Part shown: positions 7,749 through 16,744 of the stretch, in pieces
How positions within the stretch are numbered: the stretch's first letter is position 1
Layout of the letters: every line of letters starts with the position of its first letter
Source of the DNA: JABMPU01 sp964457455
GTDB lineage: Bacteria > Cloacimonadota > Cloacimonadia > Cloacimonadales > TCS61
NCBI GenBank assembly: GCA_964457455.1
Contig: CAYWJN010000001.1
Span: forward strand, 62,001-126,000
Length of the DNA stretch: 64,000 nucleotides
Direction of reading: 5' to 3'
The notes under the pieces: model-generated
What the model was told of the DNA's origin: nothing
What the model saw: only the letters and a program-made list of their open reading frames with translations
Databases searched by the model: none
Translations under genes and position numbers: made by a program

Positions 7749-10100
7749 CTAATAGTGACCTTTCTTACCCTTGCCGAATTCAACCCCATAGGCTAGTCCA
7801 GGTATTGGTTCGGGACCATGTATGTCTGCTTCTGCACCAGTAATCAGATCCTTCTGAAATACGCGTTTGAGGTTACGGAAGTTAAGTTTAGATAGCCATG
7901 ATTGTGTTTCCTGGGGGAGTGTATTTACTCCGCGGAAAAGATATTCAAATGATGCTGGATTATCATCAAATTCGGTATTTTTGGCATTAATGTTATTGAC
8001 GAGATCAATGTCTCCTGGTAAATATTCGGTGTCTCCCGGATCAATGATTTTGCCATATCTGGTTAATCCCTCTACTATGACCTCAGCGTTCCTTCTTCTC
8101 AATTCAGGAATAACTTTTCGAATTTCATCAACCATGTACTTTTGTGCACTTTCTATAGATTTCAGTTTAGCGAGGTCCTTTGGTTGGATAGGACCCGTTG
8201 AGAGAGAGTCTCCTCTACCGACAGAATCCCCGACCTTAATTTTCAGTTTGTTGGCAGGCAGGACGTAGTGTTTCTTACCACCTATGGTGACATTATGTCC
8301 ACCAAGATCATCATTCTCTATTGATTCAACTTCGCCGGAGACGGTAGACAGTGTTGCTTCACTGGGAAGCTTTTTGCGTTCAGTTGTTGAAGAAGTAAGC
8401 TCGAGTAATTGTTTGAGTCTCGGATATCCTGCAGCTTGGTCTTCTATAGCAGACCCAGTATGAAATTTCTGCATAGATCCAGTATACAGGGGCTCAACTA
8501 ATCCGAATGCACTAATTGCACCTACTGGGTAACCATCTTCCGGGATCTCTTTATATTTATTAATCCCATACGCAACTGATGGTATAGTCCCGTCAATGTT
8601 ACTACTACCCAGAGGAGTATAAACTCTAACATTCTTGATATCTTTTTTTAGCAGCTTTTGTATAATATCCGGATTAATTAGAGTATCTTTTTTGACTACT
8701 GTCCTATTATCATCATCTCTGATGTCTCGGGCGGTATATCGATCTAAAACATCGTCTGTGTTATCAAGAGGCAACTCTATTGATCGGAGGCTATCAGGTT
8801 TATCTCCCCGGGTAATGAGGGTATTTGTAGTGGATAGTAATTCTTTACCGAGGGCGCCGGGCAGCGCGGTCTCCTGGGCGCGACCAATAACTCCTCTGCG
8901 AGCACCATGTGCGGACTTCCAATATTCTGCAGGAGAAAGTCCTTCTGAATAAGCATGTTTAATAGGTTTTTTAGATATCTCTTTGCTGGCAATGGCGATA
9001 GGTGACACTATGATATCACGGAATTGGGACATGCTGCCTCGAGCTCGAGAATTCAACATGACAGGGATATTGCCCTTGCTGTTTTTCATTCTCTCTAATA
9101 CCTTCTTGTCTGTATCGGCAATAATACTCTGGTAAATTTGTTCTATCTTAACTGAATCACCAGGGTCAACATACTTCAATTTTTTGATAGCCTTATCAAT
9201 GGCCTCTTGTTTGATATCCTGTAGTGGTTCAATATCTGATAAAGATAGGGAAAACCCTGATTTATATGCATGATTATCGCCTAACTCTCTTAGCTTATTA
9301 GCAACTTTGGCGGCTACTGGCTCACTATCTTTGGCGACATTGCTAATTATATTCTTGATTTTATTTTTGTCCAGTATACCCGTAGCCTTATGTCCATCCG
9401 GAAGAACTGAATTAATCCTGTTTAACCCATCTTCTGTTTTAGACAGTATATGAAGTCCAGCCACTGCGGAATGATCAGGGAAAGCTTTTATCTTGCCTGT
9501 TTCTTCTTCTATAAGAGACATGGAAGGCATCATGTTTTTAGCATTTTTGACAGCCTTGTCTGAAATTGGGACATGGACAGATACAGTATCAAAGACAAAT
9601 ATGTCGGAATCGGTAAGAAAAGTGGTTTCATTCTTAAGTGAAACATCATACATGTCTACTTTTTTGTGGGTATTTATAACTTCAACTACTTTTTTGTATA
9701 TAATGCTACCATCCGAGAACCCAGGAGACACTTTGCCCACAATACTCATATCTATAAGATTAGCCCTTTCCCATTTATCATCAGACATGATAAGTATTGT
9801 GTTGACTGGAGATGTTAGTATCTCTGAACCATCCGAATAAATAACTTTATAGAGGGGGATATTTCTGTGGATAGAAAAGTATGTGATCTCGTCTTCAACA
9901 ATTTTGCCATTTTTTGTGATGGATGTGCACATTTGGCCAGGGAGTGCTACATATTTAATGTTTTGTCCGCCAAAGCAATTGCCTTTTACTTCAATAGGAT
10001 ATGGGTAGTGGTCAATGTCTCCGATAAAGACTTTGCCTTTACCAAAAAGCTTGTATGAAAGCTTATGAAGAAAACGATTAAAAAGGGAAAAATTATTCAT
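7749..10100 (-). CDS. rpoC: Split-intein C-half fused to RNA polymerase beta-prime C-terminal part
   Basis: 783 residues. Residues 1-171 are the intein C-half: a beta-rich block B-like segment (PLYKVIYSDGSEILTS) and block F/G-like end (MYDVSLKNETTFLTDSD, ending VFD). From T172 the extein reads TVSVHVPIS, which continues the beta-prime text that follows DFDGD in cellular enzymes. Further beta-prime marks are the trigger-loop region (RARGSMSQFRD, HGARRGVIGRAQETA) at about 365-430. After protein splicing it would supply the catalytic C-terminal half of beta-prime. Its start overlaps the endonuclease stop (ATGA), and GAGG lies 8 bases upstream. Confidence 0.9.
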   Translation of the reverse strand: MNNFSLFNRFLHKLSYKLFGKGKVFIGDIDHYPYPIEVKGNCFGGQNIKYVALPGQMCTSITKNGKIVEDEITYFSIHRNIPLYKVIYSDGSEILTSPVNTILIMSDDKWERANLIDMSIVGKVSPGFSDGSIIYKKVVEVINTHKKVDMYDVSLKNETTFLTDSDIFVFDTVSVHVPISDKAVKNAKNMMPSMSLIEEETGKIKAFPDHSAVAGLHILSKTEDGLNRINSVLPDGHKATGILDKNKIKNIISNVAKDSEPVAAKVANKLRELGDNHAYKSGFSLSLSDIEPLQDIKQEAIDKAIKKLKYVDPGDSVKIEQIYQSIIADTDKKVLERMKNSKGNIPVMLNSRARGSMSQFRDIIVSPIAIASKEISKKPIKHAYSEGLSPAEYWKSAHGARRGVIGRAQETALPGALGKELLSTTNTLITRGDKPDSLRSIELPLDNTDDVLDRYTARDIRDDDNRTVVKKDTLINPDIIQKLLKKDIKNVRVYTPLGSSNIDGTIPSVAYGINKYKEIPEDGYPVGAISAFGLVEPLYTGSMQKFHTGSAIEDQAAGYPRLKQLLELTSSTTERKKLPSEATLSTVSGEVESIENDDLGGHNVTIGGKKHYVLPANKLKIKVGDSVGRGDSLSTGPIQPKDLAKLKSIESAQKYMVDEIRKVIPELRRRNAEVIVEGLTRYGKIIDPGDTEYLPGDIDLVNNINAKNTEFDDNPASFEYLFRGVNTLPQETQSWLSKLNFRNLKRVFQKDLITGAEADIHGPEPIPGLAYGVEFGKGKKGHY

Positions 10101-11173
10101 ATTGGTACCTCAATTATCTCCTTTACGATTTCATATTGATGATTGTAGTTAAATTTGGTGTCGTACAACTCTTTGATTGGACCATAGTAGTATCTATCCA
10201 TTGTTTGTCGGGTGATATAGCCACGATTGCGAGCAAGGGATAATACTGTTGATCTGTCTTTGTAGGGGATCAAAGACTTTATTAACTTATGAATTTCATT
10301 ATCATAAGGAACAATATCTTTGCGGTATGCTTGATTTTCTATCGTGAATTTATGGAGGATATCTTTTTTATATGGAAGTATCAAAGATAGGTTGTCTCTC
10401 AATTCTGTTAAATGTTTAACGCTTAATACTACTAAATATTCTGTAACATTAGGACGATCATCATGTTTGTGTATCGTAGTAGTTATCGAAGCATTTATAC
10501 CGAGGGTAAAGCAAAGTAGTTGTACTTTATTAGCGAGATTTATACTGACGGTTGAATATGTTGACAACTTATTGTAGCATAGCTTACCATTCTTTGTTTG
10601 TTGGCGATATGTGAATGTGCCATCTGTATCCATCAAGCCAGACAGTAGCCCCCATCTGAAATCATTGGGGGTATTTAATAAATTATCTGGAAATGTTTTA
10701 TTTTTTGCTCCATGTCCAAAAGTAGCAAGCATCGCTGAACATGTGTTAGCAGGAACTCCTATAGTAAATTTGCCATGAATAGATGTATGGTTATCCCAAT
10801 AATCGTGTTTGGTATTTTTATGATGTATCCCTGGTGTATATGCGAGGTGTTGCCTTAAAAATTTGTTAGCATATGTTCTGAACGCGATTATAATCTCATC
10901 ATGAATGGAAGCAATGCTAATATGATACCCCTTACGATTTCCGTTGCTAGCATCTGCCCATCCGTCTCCAATAAACATGCCAAAAAATTGACCTGATTCT
11001 CTATTGCAAACGATATTATTGTCTGCAATATCAATAGTTTTAACGGAATTATCACTTGCGGGCTTGATCATCAAATAAGTGTCCTTTTTGCCACCTTTAA
11101 CCATAATTGACTGTTTCGAAAATTCATCGTTTACTATTATGTTTCGCCTGTTGTCTGTTATTGCTATTCGCAT
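10097..11173 (-). CDS. Free-standing LAGLIDADG homing endonuclease between intein halves
   Basis: 358 residues. Two dodecapeptide motifs are visible: FFGMFIGDGW (about 62-71) and LLSGLMDTDGTFT (about 177-189), each with the acidic residue that binds metal in LAGLIDADG nucleases. The protein would cut an intein-less beta-prime allele and drive spread of the element. It starts 50 bases inside the intein N-half ORF, with its GGAGG site within that coding sequence, and overlaps the C-half start by four bases, so all three are translationally coupled. Confidence 0.9.
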   Translation of the reverse strand: MRIAITDNRRNIIVNDEFSKQSIMVKGGKKDTYLMIKPASDNSVKTIDIADNNIVCNRESGQFFGMFIGDGWADASNGNRKGYHISIASIHDEIIIAFRTYANKFLRQHLAYTPGIHHKNTKHDYWDNHTSIHGKFTIGVPANTCSAMLATFGHGAKNKTFPDNLLNTPNDFRWGLLSGLMDTDGTFTYRQQTKNGKLCYNKLSTYSTVSINLANKVQLLCFTLGINASITTTIHKHDDRPNVTEYLVVLSVKHLTELRDNLSLILPYKKDILHKFTIENQAYRKDIVPYDNEIHKLIKSLIPYKDRSTVLSLARNRGYITRQTMDRYYYGPIKELYDTKFNYNHQYEIVKEIIEVPI

Positions 11174-12116
11174 TTATTTTCTTCCTCCATATTTTAATTA
11201 TGGAGACAATGTATTTAAAAACAGACTTAATGTCAATATAAAAATCAGCATTCTGCTTATAACGTAAACGAATGAAAGATATGCAACTATCACCGTCAAA
11301 ATCCGCACCCTGATAAGCCGTAAGCAAGCTAGGGATAGTAATGTTCTTCTTATTTGTAAATATTGGCTTATGTGCAGTTACTGATCCTTGCCAAATAGAC
11401 GGGGCTCTGTTAATCAATACAGGCCTGTTCCTACTGGCTGATAAAAGAGCGTCTTTTGCTAATGAAGTTCGTTTTGATATTGCCTTTTCGATGTCATCGT
11501 TGGCATATCCACGTTCCGTGAGTTCTTTTTTAATAAATGGTTCAAAAATATTTAGCCCAATATCATATGGTATTTCGACTTCATCAATATCTAAATGAGG
11601 ACCAGGGGATATCACTGACCCTCCTGACATGTTTTGACGTTTGCGAACCATATGCCTTTGGAAGAATCCTCTCTTGGGGGGGGCCTTACCACCGGATATA
11701 GTGTCGAATAAATTCTTTCCCTCTTCGGGGGATTTGAATCCCATTAGTTTCTCAACGGTTTTGTAAAGTTCTTTGGTTGCTTTATCTTCCTGTTCTTTCC
11801 CCATTTCTTTTGATTTATCAACAAGATTATTTGTGAGAGCAATATCTCGAAGCAGTATATTAGTCTCTGGGCTAAAAATGTTGCCATTGGGAAGTTCGAT
11901 GGGTGATCTGAACTGAGCTGGGATAACTGGCACAATCTCTCTAGTAAATGCCTCATATGGAGTTAATCCCTCTTTCTTAAGATTATTTAAAACCTTAAAC
12001 TCCTTAACTAACTTATCAATTATCCTGGGGCTAGTCTCATGCTCTATTCTATTTTTAATGCGAGGTAACCTATCGTCAATATCGATGTCGGATAGTCTGT
12101 TGAGTATTTCACTCAT
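11124..12116 (-). CDS. rpoC: RNA polymerase beta-prime middle part ending in split-intein N-half
   Basis: 330 residues. It starts in text equivalent to beta-prime just before the VLPPDLRPL region (here EIVPVIPAQFRSPI) and runs through RGFFQRHMVRKRQNMSGGSV (RNA/DNA-binding region), NRPVLINRAPSIWQG and the catalytic loop GADFDGD, whose three Asp bind the active-site Mg. Directly after this D the sequence changes to about 54 residues of another type (SCISFIRLRY, DFYIDIKSVFKYI), read as the intein N-half. The start overlaps the preceding gene stop as ATGA. No zinc-finger clamp is present at the N-terminus. Confidence 0.9.
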   Translation of the reverse strand: MSEILNRLSDIDIDDRLPRIKNRIEHETSPRIIDKLVKEFKVLNNLKKEGLTPYEAFTREIVPVIPAQFRSPIELPNGNIFSPETNILLRDIALTNNLVDKSKEMGKEQEDKATKELYKTVEKLMGFKSPEEGKNLFDTISGGKAPPKRGFFQRHMVRKRQNMSGGSVISPGPHLDIDEVEIPYDIGLNIFEPFIKKELTERGYANDDIEKAISKRTSLAKDALLSASRNRPVLINRAPSIWQGSVTAHKPIFTNKKNITIPSLLTAYQGADFDGDSCISFIRLRYKQNADFYIDIKSVFKYIVSIIKIWRKKINANSNNRQQAKHNSKR

Positions 12117-12874
12117 TTGATCTCCTTACTATTGGTGGCTATTTCTTTTATCCCTTTCAGCCAATAAGCATAGATGCCAGCAGGAACATCAATAGCATTA
12201 TGTTTTATAGTATCTATCAAGTTTTGCGGGGCAATATTATCTTTATGGATAAGAAATAAGTCATTTAATTTACGAACATGCAGTTTACCCAGTCTCCATG
12301 AGGGAGATAAAACGAACTCGCCCGGGACAGGAAGTCCAATAGATCTCTTAAACCCAAGTCTTTGAAGTTCTTTGATTGAGATAACATCCTTATGAACACC
12401 TAATTGATGAAATCCCTCATGAGCAGAGCCTTCAAGCATCTCCAACAATTTCGATTTAGTATTTCTTTTGGGGAACTGCGTAATCGGTTTAATATCTTCT
12501 CTGACAAAAATATTTTTGTCTGGGAATTTAACAAAATCTATTTTGTCAAGAGATGGAAGATATTGTCTGGTTCTCATGATGTTATATAGTGCCTTTATTT
12601 TACTTGGTCTGGCTGTTTTAGACATACTGTTAATATTCTCGAAATATTCATTTAATAAACGTTTCTGTTTTGTGTCAATATTGTTATCAAACGAATACAT
12701 TATAGAACCGTAGGTATCTTTTGTTAGTCCAAAAATTGAATCATAATGGCCGGGACTAATGTATTTGACAGTTGTTCCTGGTCTAATGTCGCGAAAGATC
12801 GTCCCCTTGGGAATAATTAAATCTTTTTTAAGTCTTTTGGATAGTGCGACCTTAATGATCGAAGGACATTCCAT
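12113..12874 (-). CDS. Unassigned RNA polymerase operon protein, possible beta-prime clamp fragment
   Basis: 253 residues, not recognised. It lies without a gap between the beta gene and the beta-prime middle part, exactly where the beta-prime clamp segment would be encoded. Lys/Arg-rich N-terminus, helical middle (RLLNEYFENINSMS), and a C-terminal segment with FVLSPSWRLGKLHVRKLNDLF. It could be a detached, diverged beta-prime segment or an accessory subunit. Tight coupling (stop/start contact at both ends) supports co-assembly. Confidence 0.65.
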   Translation of the reverse strand: MECPSIIKVALSKRLKKDLIIPKGTIFRDIRPGTTVKYISPGHYDSIFGLTKDTYGSIMYSFDNNIDTKQKRLLNEYFENINSMSKTARPSKIKALYNIMRTRQYLPSLDKIDFVKFPDKNIFVREDIKPITQFPKRNTKSKLLEMLEGSAHEGFHQLGVHKDVISIKELQRLGFKRSIGLPVPGEFVLSPSWRLGKLHVRKLNDLFLIHKDNIAPQNLIDTIKHNAIDVPAGIYAYWLKGIKEIATNSKEIK

Positions 12875-15800
12875 TTAAAGTGACTCCTCAAATTCCTTGT
12901 CAGTAAGACGAAGGATTGCTTTAATGCCCTCCTTGAATGCAGGATTAGGAATAGGTTTATTGAGTTTGATATGATTAAAATGTTGTCCCATGAACCCCCC
13001 TGCGTTATCGCCGAATAATCCATGCTTATCTGGAGTAAGGGAAGCGCCTTTGCCTCGAAATGTTTTTATCGGAGATTCGATTTCACCTTTACTTATATCT
13101 AAAACATCTTTATCCGTCATGGGTGCTAATTTAATGGAGGATCCTTTTTTCTTAGTATTGATACCCATTCCCTTCAATAGCGATTCAAATTTTTTCCACT
13201 CATAGGATGTAGTTGGAGCTGGAGGGACTTCTCCGTGTTGGATTGCCCTCCAATAATCAGTGTTAGGGTTGTTTTTAACATTGAACCCTTCCCGAAGGAT
13301 ATCTTTTGCTCCATGAGATAATAATACATTTGTGGTCAAGTTATCAAACGCCATTCCACCACGACCGCTACCAGCAATAGGCTGATTATTGTAAGTATAG
13401 GGTCCGGTAACTCCACGGGAGGACATTTTGTGCTCAACCTGATGTTTTAATTTATTTATGTACTGTTTTCCCACCAATATATTTGGGATTGTGGCCCCTG
13501 TGGCTGGATCAAAAATATCTTCAGTTTCTTTGATTCCAATATCTTTCATGATGTCTAAAATCTGTTTGCGGTGATCAGATCCGTCAAAATTATTTACTAA
13601 ATATGGAGATTTTTTCTTGTCAGCGACCTTGCCTGCAGCAGTTTCAATGAGTTGACCTATATTGATACGACTAGGAACGGAGAGAGGATCAATTATTAGT
13701 TCAACCTTTTCTCCAGATTCTGTAACGGGAGCTAATTTGTCAGGGATAATAGATGATACAGTAACCTTGTTACCATGTCGGCCGACAATTTTATCAGCCA
13801 CTTTAAAGGGTTCGGTTGTTTTGATATATACCTTTACAGCATCTTTATCTTTTACTACATCAATGACTTTGCCCTCCGGACTTTTTCTCCAGGAGACGGA
13901 AGCATCCTTAAATGGTTGGATAGAAGATTTTTTCATTTTGGCAATAAGGCTATCTGCTCCGGTAACGACATTATCTTCCATGGCGGCAATTAATAGATCG
14001 TGGGTCTTAACCGTAGTTCCCGGCTTAATAACCCCGTCTTTATCATAATTGCCGGACTCGATTTTATCAAGGACATAGGGATTGTATGCTTTATATTTTT
14101 CTAAATTAAGAGATAAGTTGTGTTTTTTGGGTAGTGTTATCTTGTGAACATGGAGTGATTTGAGTTTTTTGGCCGCACTTTCGGTGATGACTGCACTATC
14201 CTCGTGGTTCAGCCCCTGCCATGGAGTATATGCTGTGACTAAATTCACTCCATTAACATATTTTCCATCCCGGGTAAAAGTTGAATCTGCAAGAAGTTGC
14301 CCTTTTTTAACCTTATCACCCTTTTTAACCTTTACAATAGCGTCTATAAATGATTTCTCATTAAGAGGGACATCGCTAGGAATAGAATGTTGAGATGTGC
14401 CATTACCTGAAGTAACCTCAATAATATCTTTGGTGACTTTAGAAACGGTTCCGGATTGTTTAGCCTTCGTAGAGAACTTGTCCCCAATAGCATCCAGCAT
14501 AGGAATCCCATCAACTACTGTTTCAACTAGCGGCTTTTCTGGTTCAACGAGAGGAACCGCCTGGGCGGACATCTTGGTCCCTGTTAAGAGCCTGTTAGCT
14601 TGGTTAGATTGAATAAAGGGGATCATGTTAGTAGAGATGTCAAACATCCCAGATGGGCTGTGAATCATATATCTTACTTTGCTGGGGTCAATAGATTTCT
14701 CATCATCATTATAGATTACATCAACCTCACTGTCTTTAGCAACCCATTTGCCACCACGGTTAATAAACTCTCCCGGGAATGCAACTGGTGTGTCAAGGGT
14801 TTTAGATACTGGCAGCCAGGAAACGCCTCCCGTTTTAACATCAATGACTTTAGTAGCCAATTCGTTACCTATCTTTTTTGTATCTTTGGCTAAAGTGAGG
14901 CTGATCCCCGCAGCGTACGATTCGGGAGTTTTGACCGGGTCAATAAATCCAGCATGAGAATTCTGCAGTTTTTTGGCAGCCTGTGTAACAACATCTTTAG
15001 AGCCAATACCACCTTCTCCTAATACTGTAGTAAGGTTGTTTTCTGATATCATAGATGCAGGATTGGTTTGATCAGCGTATCTTGACAATTTGGATGAAGT
15101 AAATATCTGTTTAACGTGCTCATCGATCTTTTTCGGATTGACCATCTTGGATGCGTCATCAGTGTGATTCATTTTCCAGCGAGCTTTGTAGCTAAATGTG
15201 CTCATCTTACCGGATCTCTCAAGCGAATCTTTAAGGATGTCGTCAATACCCATAGTAGATTTATTAATAAGAGAGTCCCTGTTGTCCGGAGAATCAATTC
15301 CCCTGGTTATGTTTACCACTTTTTTAGCCGTATCTAGCAAATAGTGACCATCAATGTTCTTGTGGTCATCTCCGAGCGTCCTTTTATTGACTTCGGGACT
15401 GGTTGACATGGATGCGAACTTATGTTTGATGTTTTGTTCAGCATCTTCTAATGAATCAGCATTGAAGGAGAACATTATTTTATGAACCTTCATAATGTTT
15501 TTTCCATAATCAGCAGTGGCATTTTTGTCAAAGAGTTCATTTCCTATGGTGGACTTGATTTTCTCATCTTTGATACCCATTAATTTTAGTAACGGATACA
15601 GGGGCACGCTACCCTGTCTGATTTTAAGAGAAATAATTCCCCTTTCCGGACTAATCGTGGTACGAAGGGGAGTGCTACCCTTTATGTTATTGTAGACTTC
15701 GGCTTCACCCGTTTCAGATAATCTGGCATATGCACCTGGCTTCAATCTGTCCTGAAGGGGAATAGAGTAAGCATTGCCATCAACCATGAAAGATCCCATC

Positions 15801-16114
15801 AGTAAGGGAACTTTAGTCGGGAGGGTTCCGCCCTTAACTTTCTTACGGGAAATAGTTTTCCCGGATTCTTTGTCCGTAATAACCATGTCATAGTGGTAGG
15901 GTAATCCTATTGTGCTTTTAGACTTGTGAGCATCATTGATATCCTTCCATGAATTGCCGTCAAAGTTTGGTCTGCCAAACCAAATGTTCTCAATAGATAA
16001 TTTTCTCTTATTAGATTCTATGGGAAAAATTTTATTAAGCCCTGCTACTAAAGACTTTTTAATGTCTTCGGTTTTCCCCGAACCGTTATCCAGACTGATA
16101 TCCTTCATAAACAC
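12875..16114 (-). CDS. rpoB: RNA polymerase beta subunit with apparent beta-prime N-terminal extension
   Basis: 1079 residues. Beta landmarks in order: VPLLMGSFMVDGNAYSIPLQ (beta text near the fork), SHAGFIDPVKTPESYAAGIS (like GRICPIETPEGPNIGL), TAYTPWQGLNHEDSAVI (like MPWNGYNFEDSI), DKIVGRHGNKVTVSSIIPD with the catalytic lysines, DPLSVPSRINIGQLIET and GPYTYNNQPI near the end. The last ~90 residues (KGEIESPIKTF, HGLFGDNAGG, FNHIKLNKPIPNPAF) resemble the start of beta-prime, which implies a partial beta/beta-prime fusion. No alpha, omega or sigma gene is visible nearby. Confidence 0.9.
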   Translation of the reverse strand: MFMKDISLDNGSGKTEDIKKSLVAGLNKIFPIESNKRKLSIENIWFGRPNFDGNSWKDINDAHKSKSTIGLPYHYDMVITDKESGKTISRKKVKGGTLPTKVPLLMGSFMVDGNAYSIPLQDRLKPGAYARLSETGEAEVYNNIKGSTPLRTTISPERGIISLKIRQGSVPLYPLLKLMGIKDEKIKSTIGNELFDKNATADYGKNIMKVHKIMFSFNADSLEDAEQNIKHKFASMSTSPEVNKRTLGDDHKNIDGHYLLDTAKKVVNITRGIDSPDNRDSLINKSTMGIDDILKDSLERSGKMSTFSYKARWKMNHTDDASKMVNPKKIDEHVKQIFTSSKLSRYADQTNPASMISENNLTTVLGEGGIGSKDVVTQAAKKLQNSHAGFIDPVKTPESYAAGISLTLAKDTKKIGNELATKVIDVKTGGVSWLPVSKTLDTPVAFPGEFINRGGKWVAKDSEVDVIYNDDEKSIDPSKVRYMIHSPSGMFDISTNMIPFIQSNQANRLLTGTKMSAQAVPLVEPEKPLVETVVDGIPMLDAIGDKFSTKAKQSGTVSKVTKDIIEVTSGNGTSQHSIPSDVPLNEKSFIDAIVKVKKGDKVKKGQLLADSTFTRDGKYVNGVNLVTAYTPWQGLNHEDSAVITESAAKKLKSLHVHKITLPKKHNLSLNLEKYKAYNPYVLDKIESGNYDKDGVIKPGTTVKTHDLLIAAMEDNVVTGADSLIAKMKKSSIQPFKDASVSWRKSPEGKVIDVVKDKDAVKVYIKTTEPFKVADKIVGRHGNKVTVSSIIPDKLAPVTESGEKVELIIDPLSVPSRINIGQLIETAAGKVADKKKSPYLVNNFDGSDHRKQILDIMKDIGIKETEDIFDPATGATIPNILVGKQYINKLKHQVEHKMSSRGVTGPYTYNNQPIAGSGRGGMAFDNLTTNVLLSHGAKDILREGFNVKNNPNTDYWRAIQHGEVPPAPTTSYEWKKFESLLKGMGINTKKKGSSIKLAPMTDKDVLDISKGEIESPIKTFRGKGASLTPDKHGLFGDNAGGFMGQHFNHIKLNKPIPNPAFKEGIKAILRLTDKEFEESL

Positions 16115-16119
16115 ACCTC

Positions 16120-16153
16120 AATATCAGAAGATAAAACAAATAAATTTTGTCAA
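16120..16153 (-). promoter_or_regulatory. Possible promoter for RNA polymerase operon
   Basis: TTGACA reads on the - strand at 16153-16148, about 40 bases before the beta ATG, and is followed by an AT-rich stretch. No clear -10 is found at normal spacing, so only the -35 half is supported. It is back to back with promoter copy 2. Confidence 0.3.
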
Positions 16154-16159
16154 GATATT

Positions 16160-16191
16160 TTGACGGAAAATAATAAAATCTGTCATATAAT
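16160..16191 (+). promoter_or_regulatory. Promoter, conserved phage motif (copy 2)
   Basis: TTGACG at 16160-16165, 20 bases, TATAAT at 16186-16191, with AAATCTGTCA before the -10 and AAA after it. Predicted start near 16198, about 19 bases before a tRNA-like element. Confidence 0.65.
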
Positions 16192-16216
16192 AAACAGTAT
16201 AAGTTTAATTATATGA

Positions 16217-16290
16217 TGGACAGTAGATCAATGGTAGATCACAAGGGAAGATGACAGCCTTGGATGGTGGTTCGAATCCATCCTGCCAAT
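16217..16290 (+). tRNA. tRNA-like element, atypical anticodon arm
   Basis: The D arm is intact (GATC, loop AATGGTA, GATC), and the T arm is intact (GGTGG, TTCGAAT, CCATC). The acceptor TGGACAG/CTGCCAA has two mismatches. The anticodon stem CAAGG/CCTTG closes an 11-base loop instead of 7; removing four bases (GAAG) would leave loop ATGACAG with anticodon GAC (Val). It may be a decayed tRNA-Val or a tRNA mimic. No CCA is encoded. Confidence 0.5.
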
Positions 16291-16311
16291 TTTTACCTAT
16301 TAGGAGGAGTA

Positions 16312-16617
16312 ATGGATATCCAAAAAGCTCTGCAAATAGTAACCACCAATACTCAAAAGGATAAAATATATTGTTTAGTCCCATCGTGGGTAACAGATGA
16401 AGTAAGTGAATATAATGAGGCATCAGATATTCTGCACCAAGAGTATGATTCCACCCATTTCAAAATTGTGGACAGCAATGTGGTATTCTATAATTCGGGA
16501 AAGGGATTTGGGGCAACATTTGCACAATTCCAAAATCCGGTAAAAGTTATACCTCTTAATAGTATAGGTATGGATCAAAAGCATAAAAGGAGGAAAGATG
16601 TGTGTCTACAGAAATGA
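16312..16617 (+). CDS. Hypothetical protein
   Basis: 101 residues. Start chosen at ATG 16312 behind TAGGAGGAGT; a longer frame would run into the tRNA-like element. Mixed alpha/beta, no membrane segment (DKIYCLVPSWV, STHFKIVDSNVVFYN). Ends 20 bases inside the next small gene. Not recognised. Confidence 0.65.
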   Translation: MDIQKALQIVTTNTQKDKIYCLVPSWVTDEVSEYNEASDILHQEYDSTHFKIVDSNVVFYNSGKGFGATFAQFQNPVKVIPLNSIGMDQKHKRRKDVCLQK

Positions 16618-16744
16618 CTGCAATCGAGTTGGATGCCCATGTGCGTTGGTTGACCATGAAGAGCGTAATCAAAATGTCGCCAAATCACTGCGGCAAGAAT
16701 TGGCTGAGGATGAAAAAGATATGATGCAACAGAAGGAAAGATGA
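16598..16744 (+). CDS. Small Cys-rich protein
   Basis: 48 residues, ATG 16598 behind AAAGGAGGAAAG. The N-terminus has C2, C8, C13 and C15 (C-x5-C-x4-C-x-C), which could bind a metal; the C-terminal half is a charged helix. Overlaps the previous stop by 20 bases. Function unknown. Confidence 0.5.
   Translation: MCVYRNDCNRVGCPCALVDHEERNQNVAKSLRQELAEDEKDMMQQKER

Noticed and set aside
10097..11173. Endonuclease as part of one continuous intein broken by frameshifts
   Set aside because: The flanking ORFs have their own ribosome sites and coupled starts, and intein blocks lie after, not before, the endonuclease; a split intein fits better.
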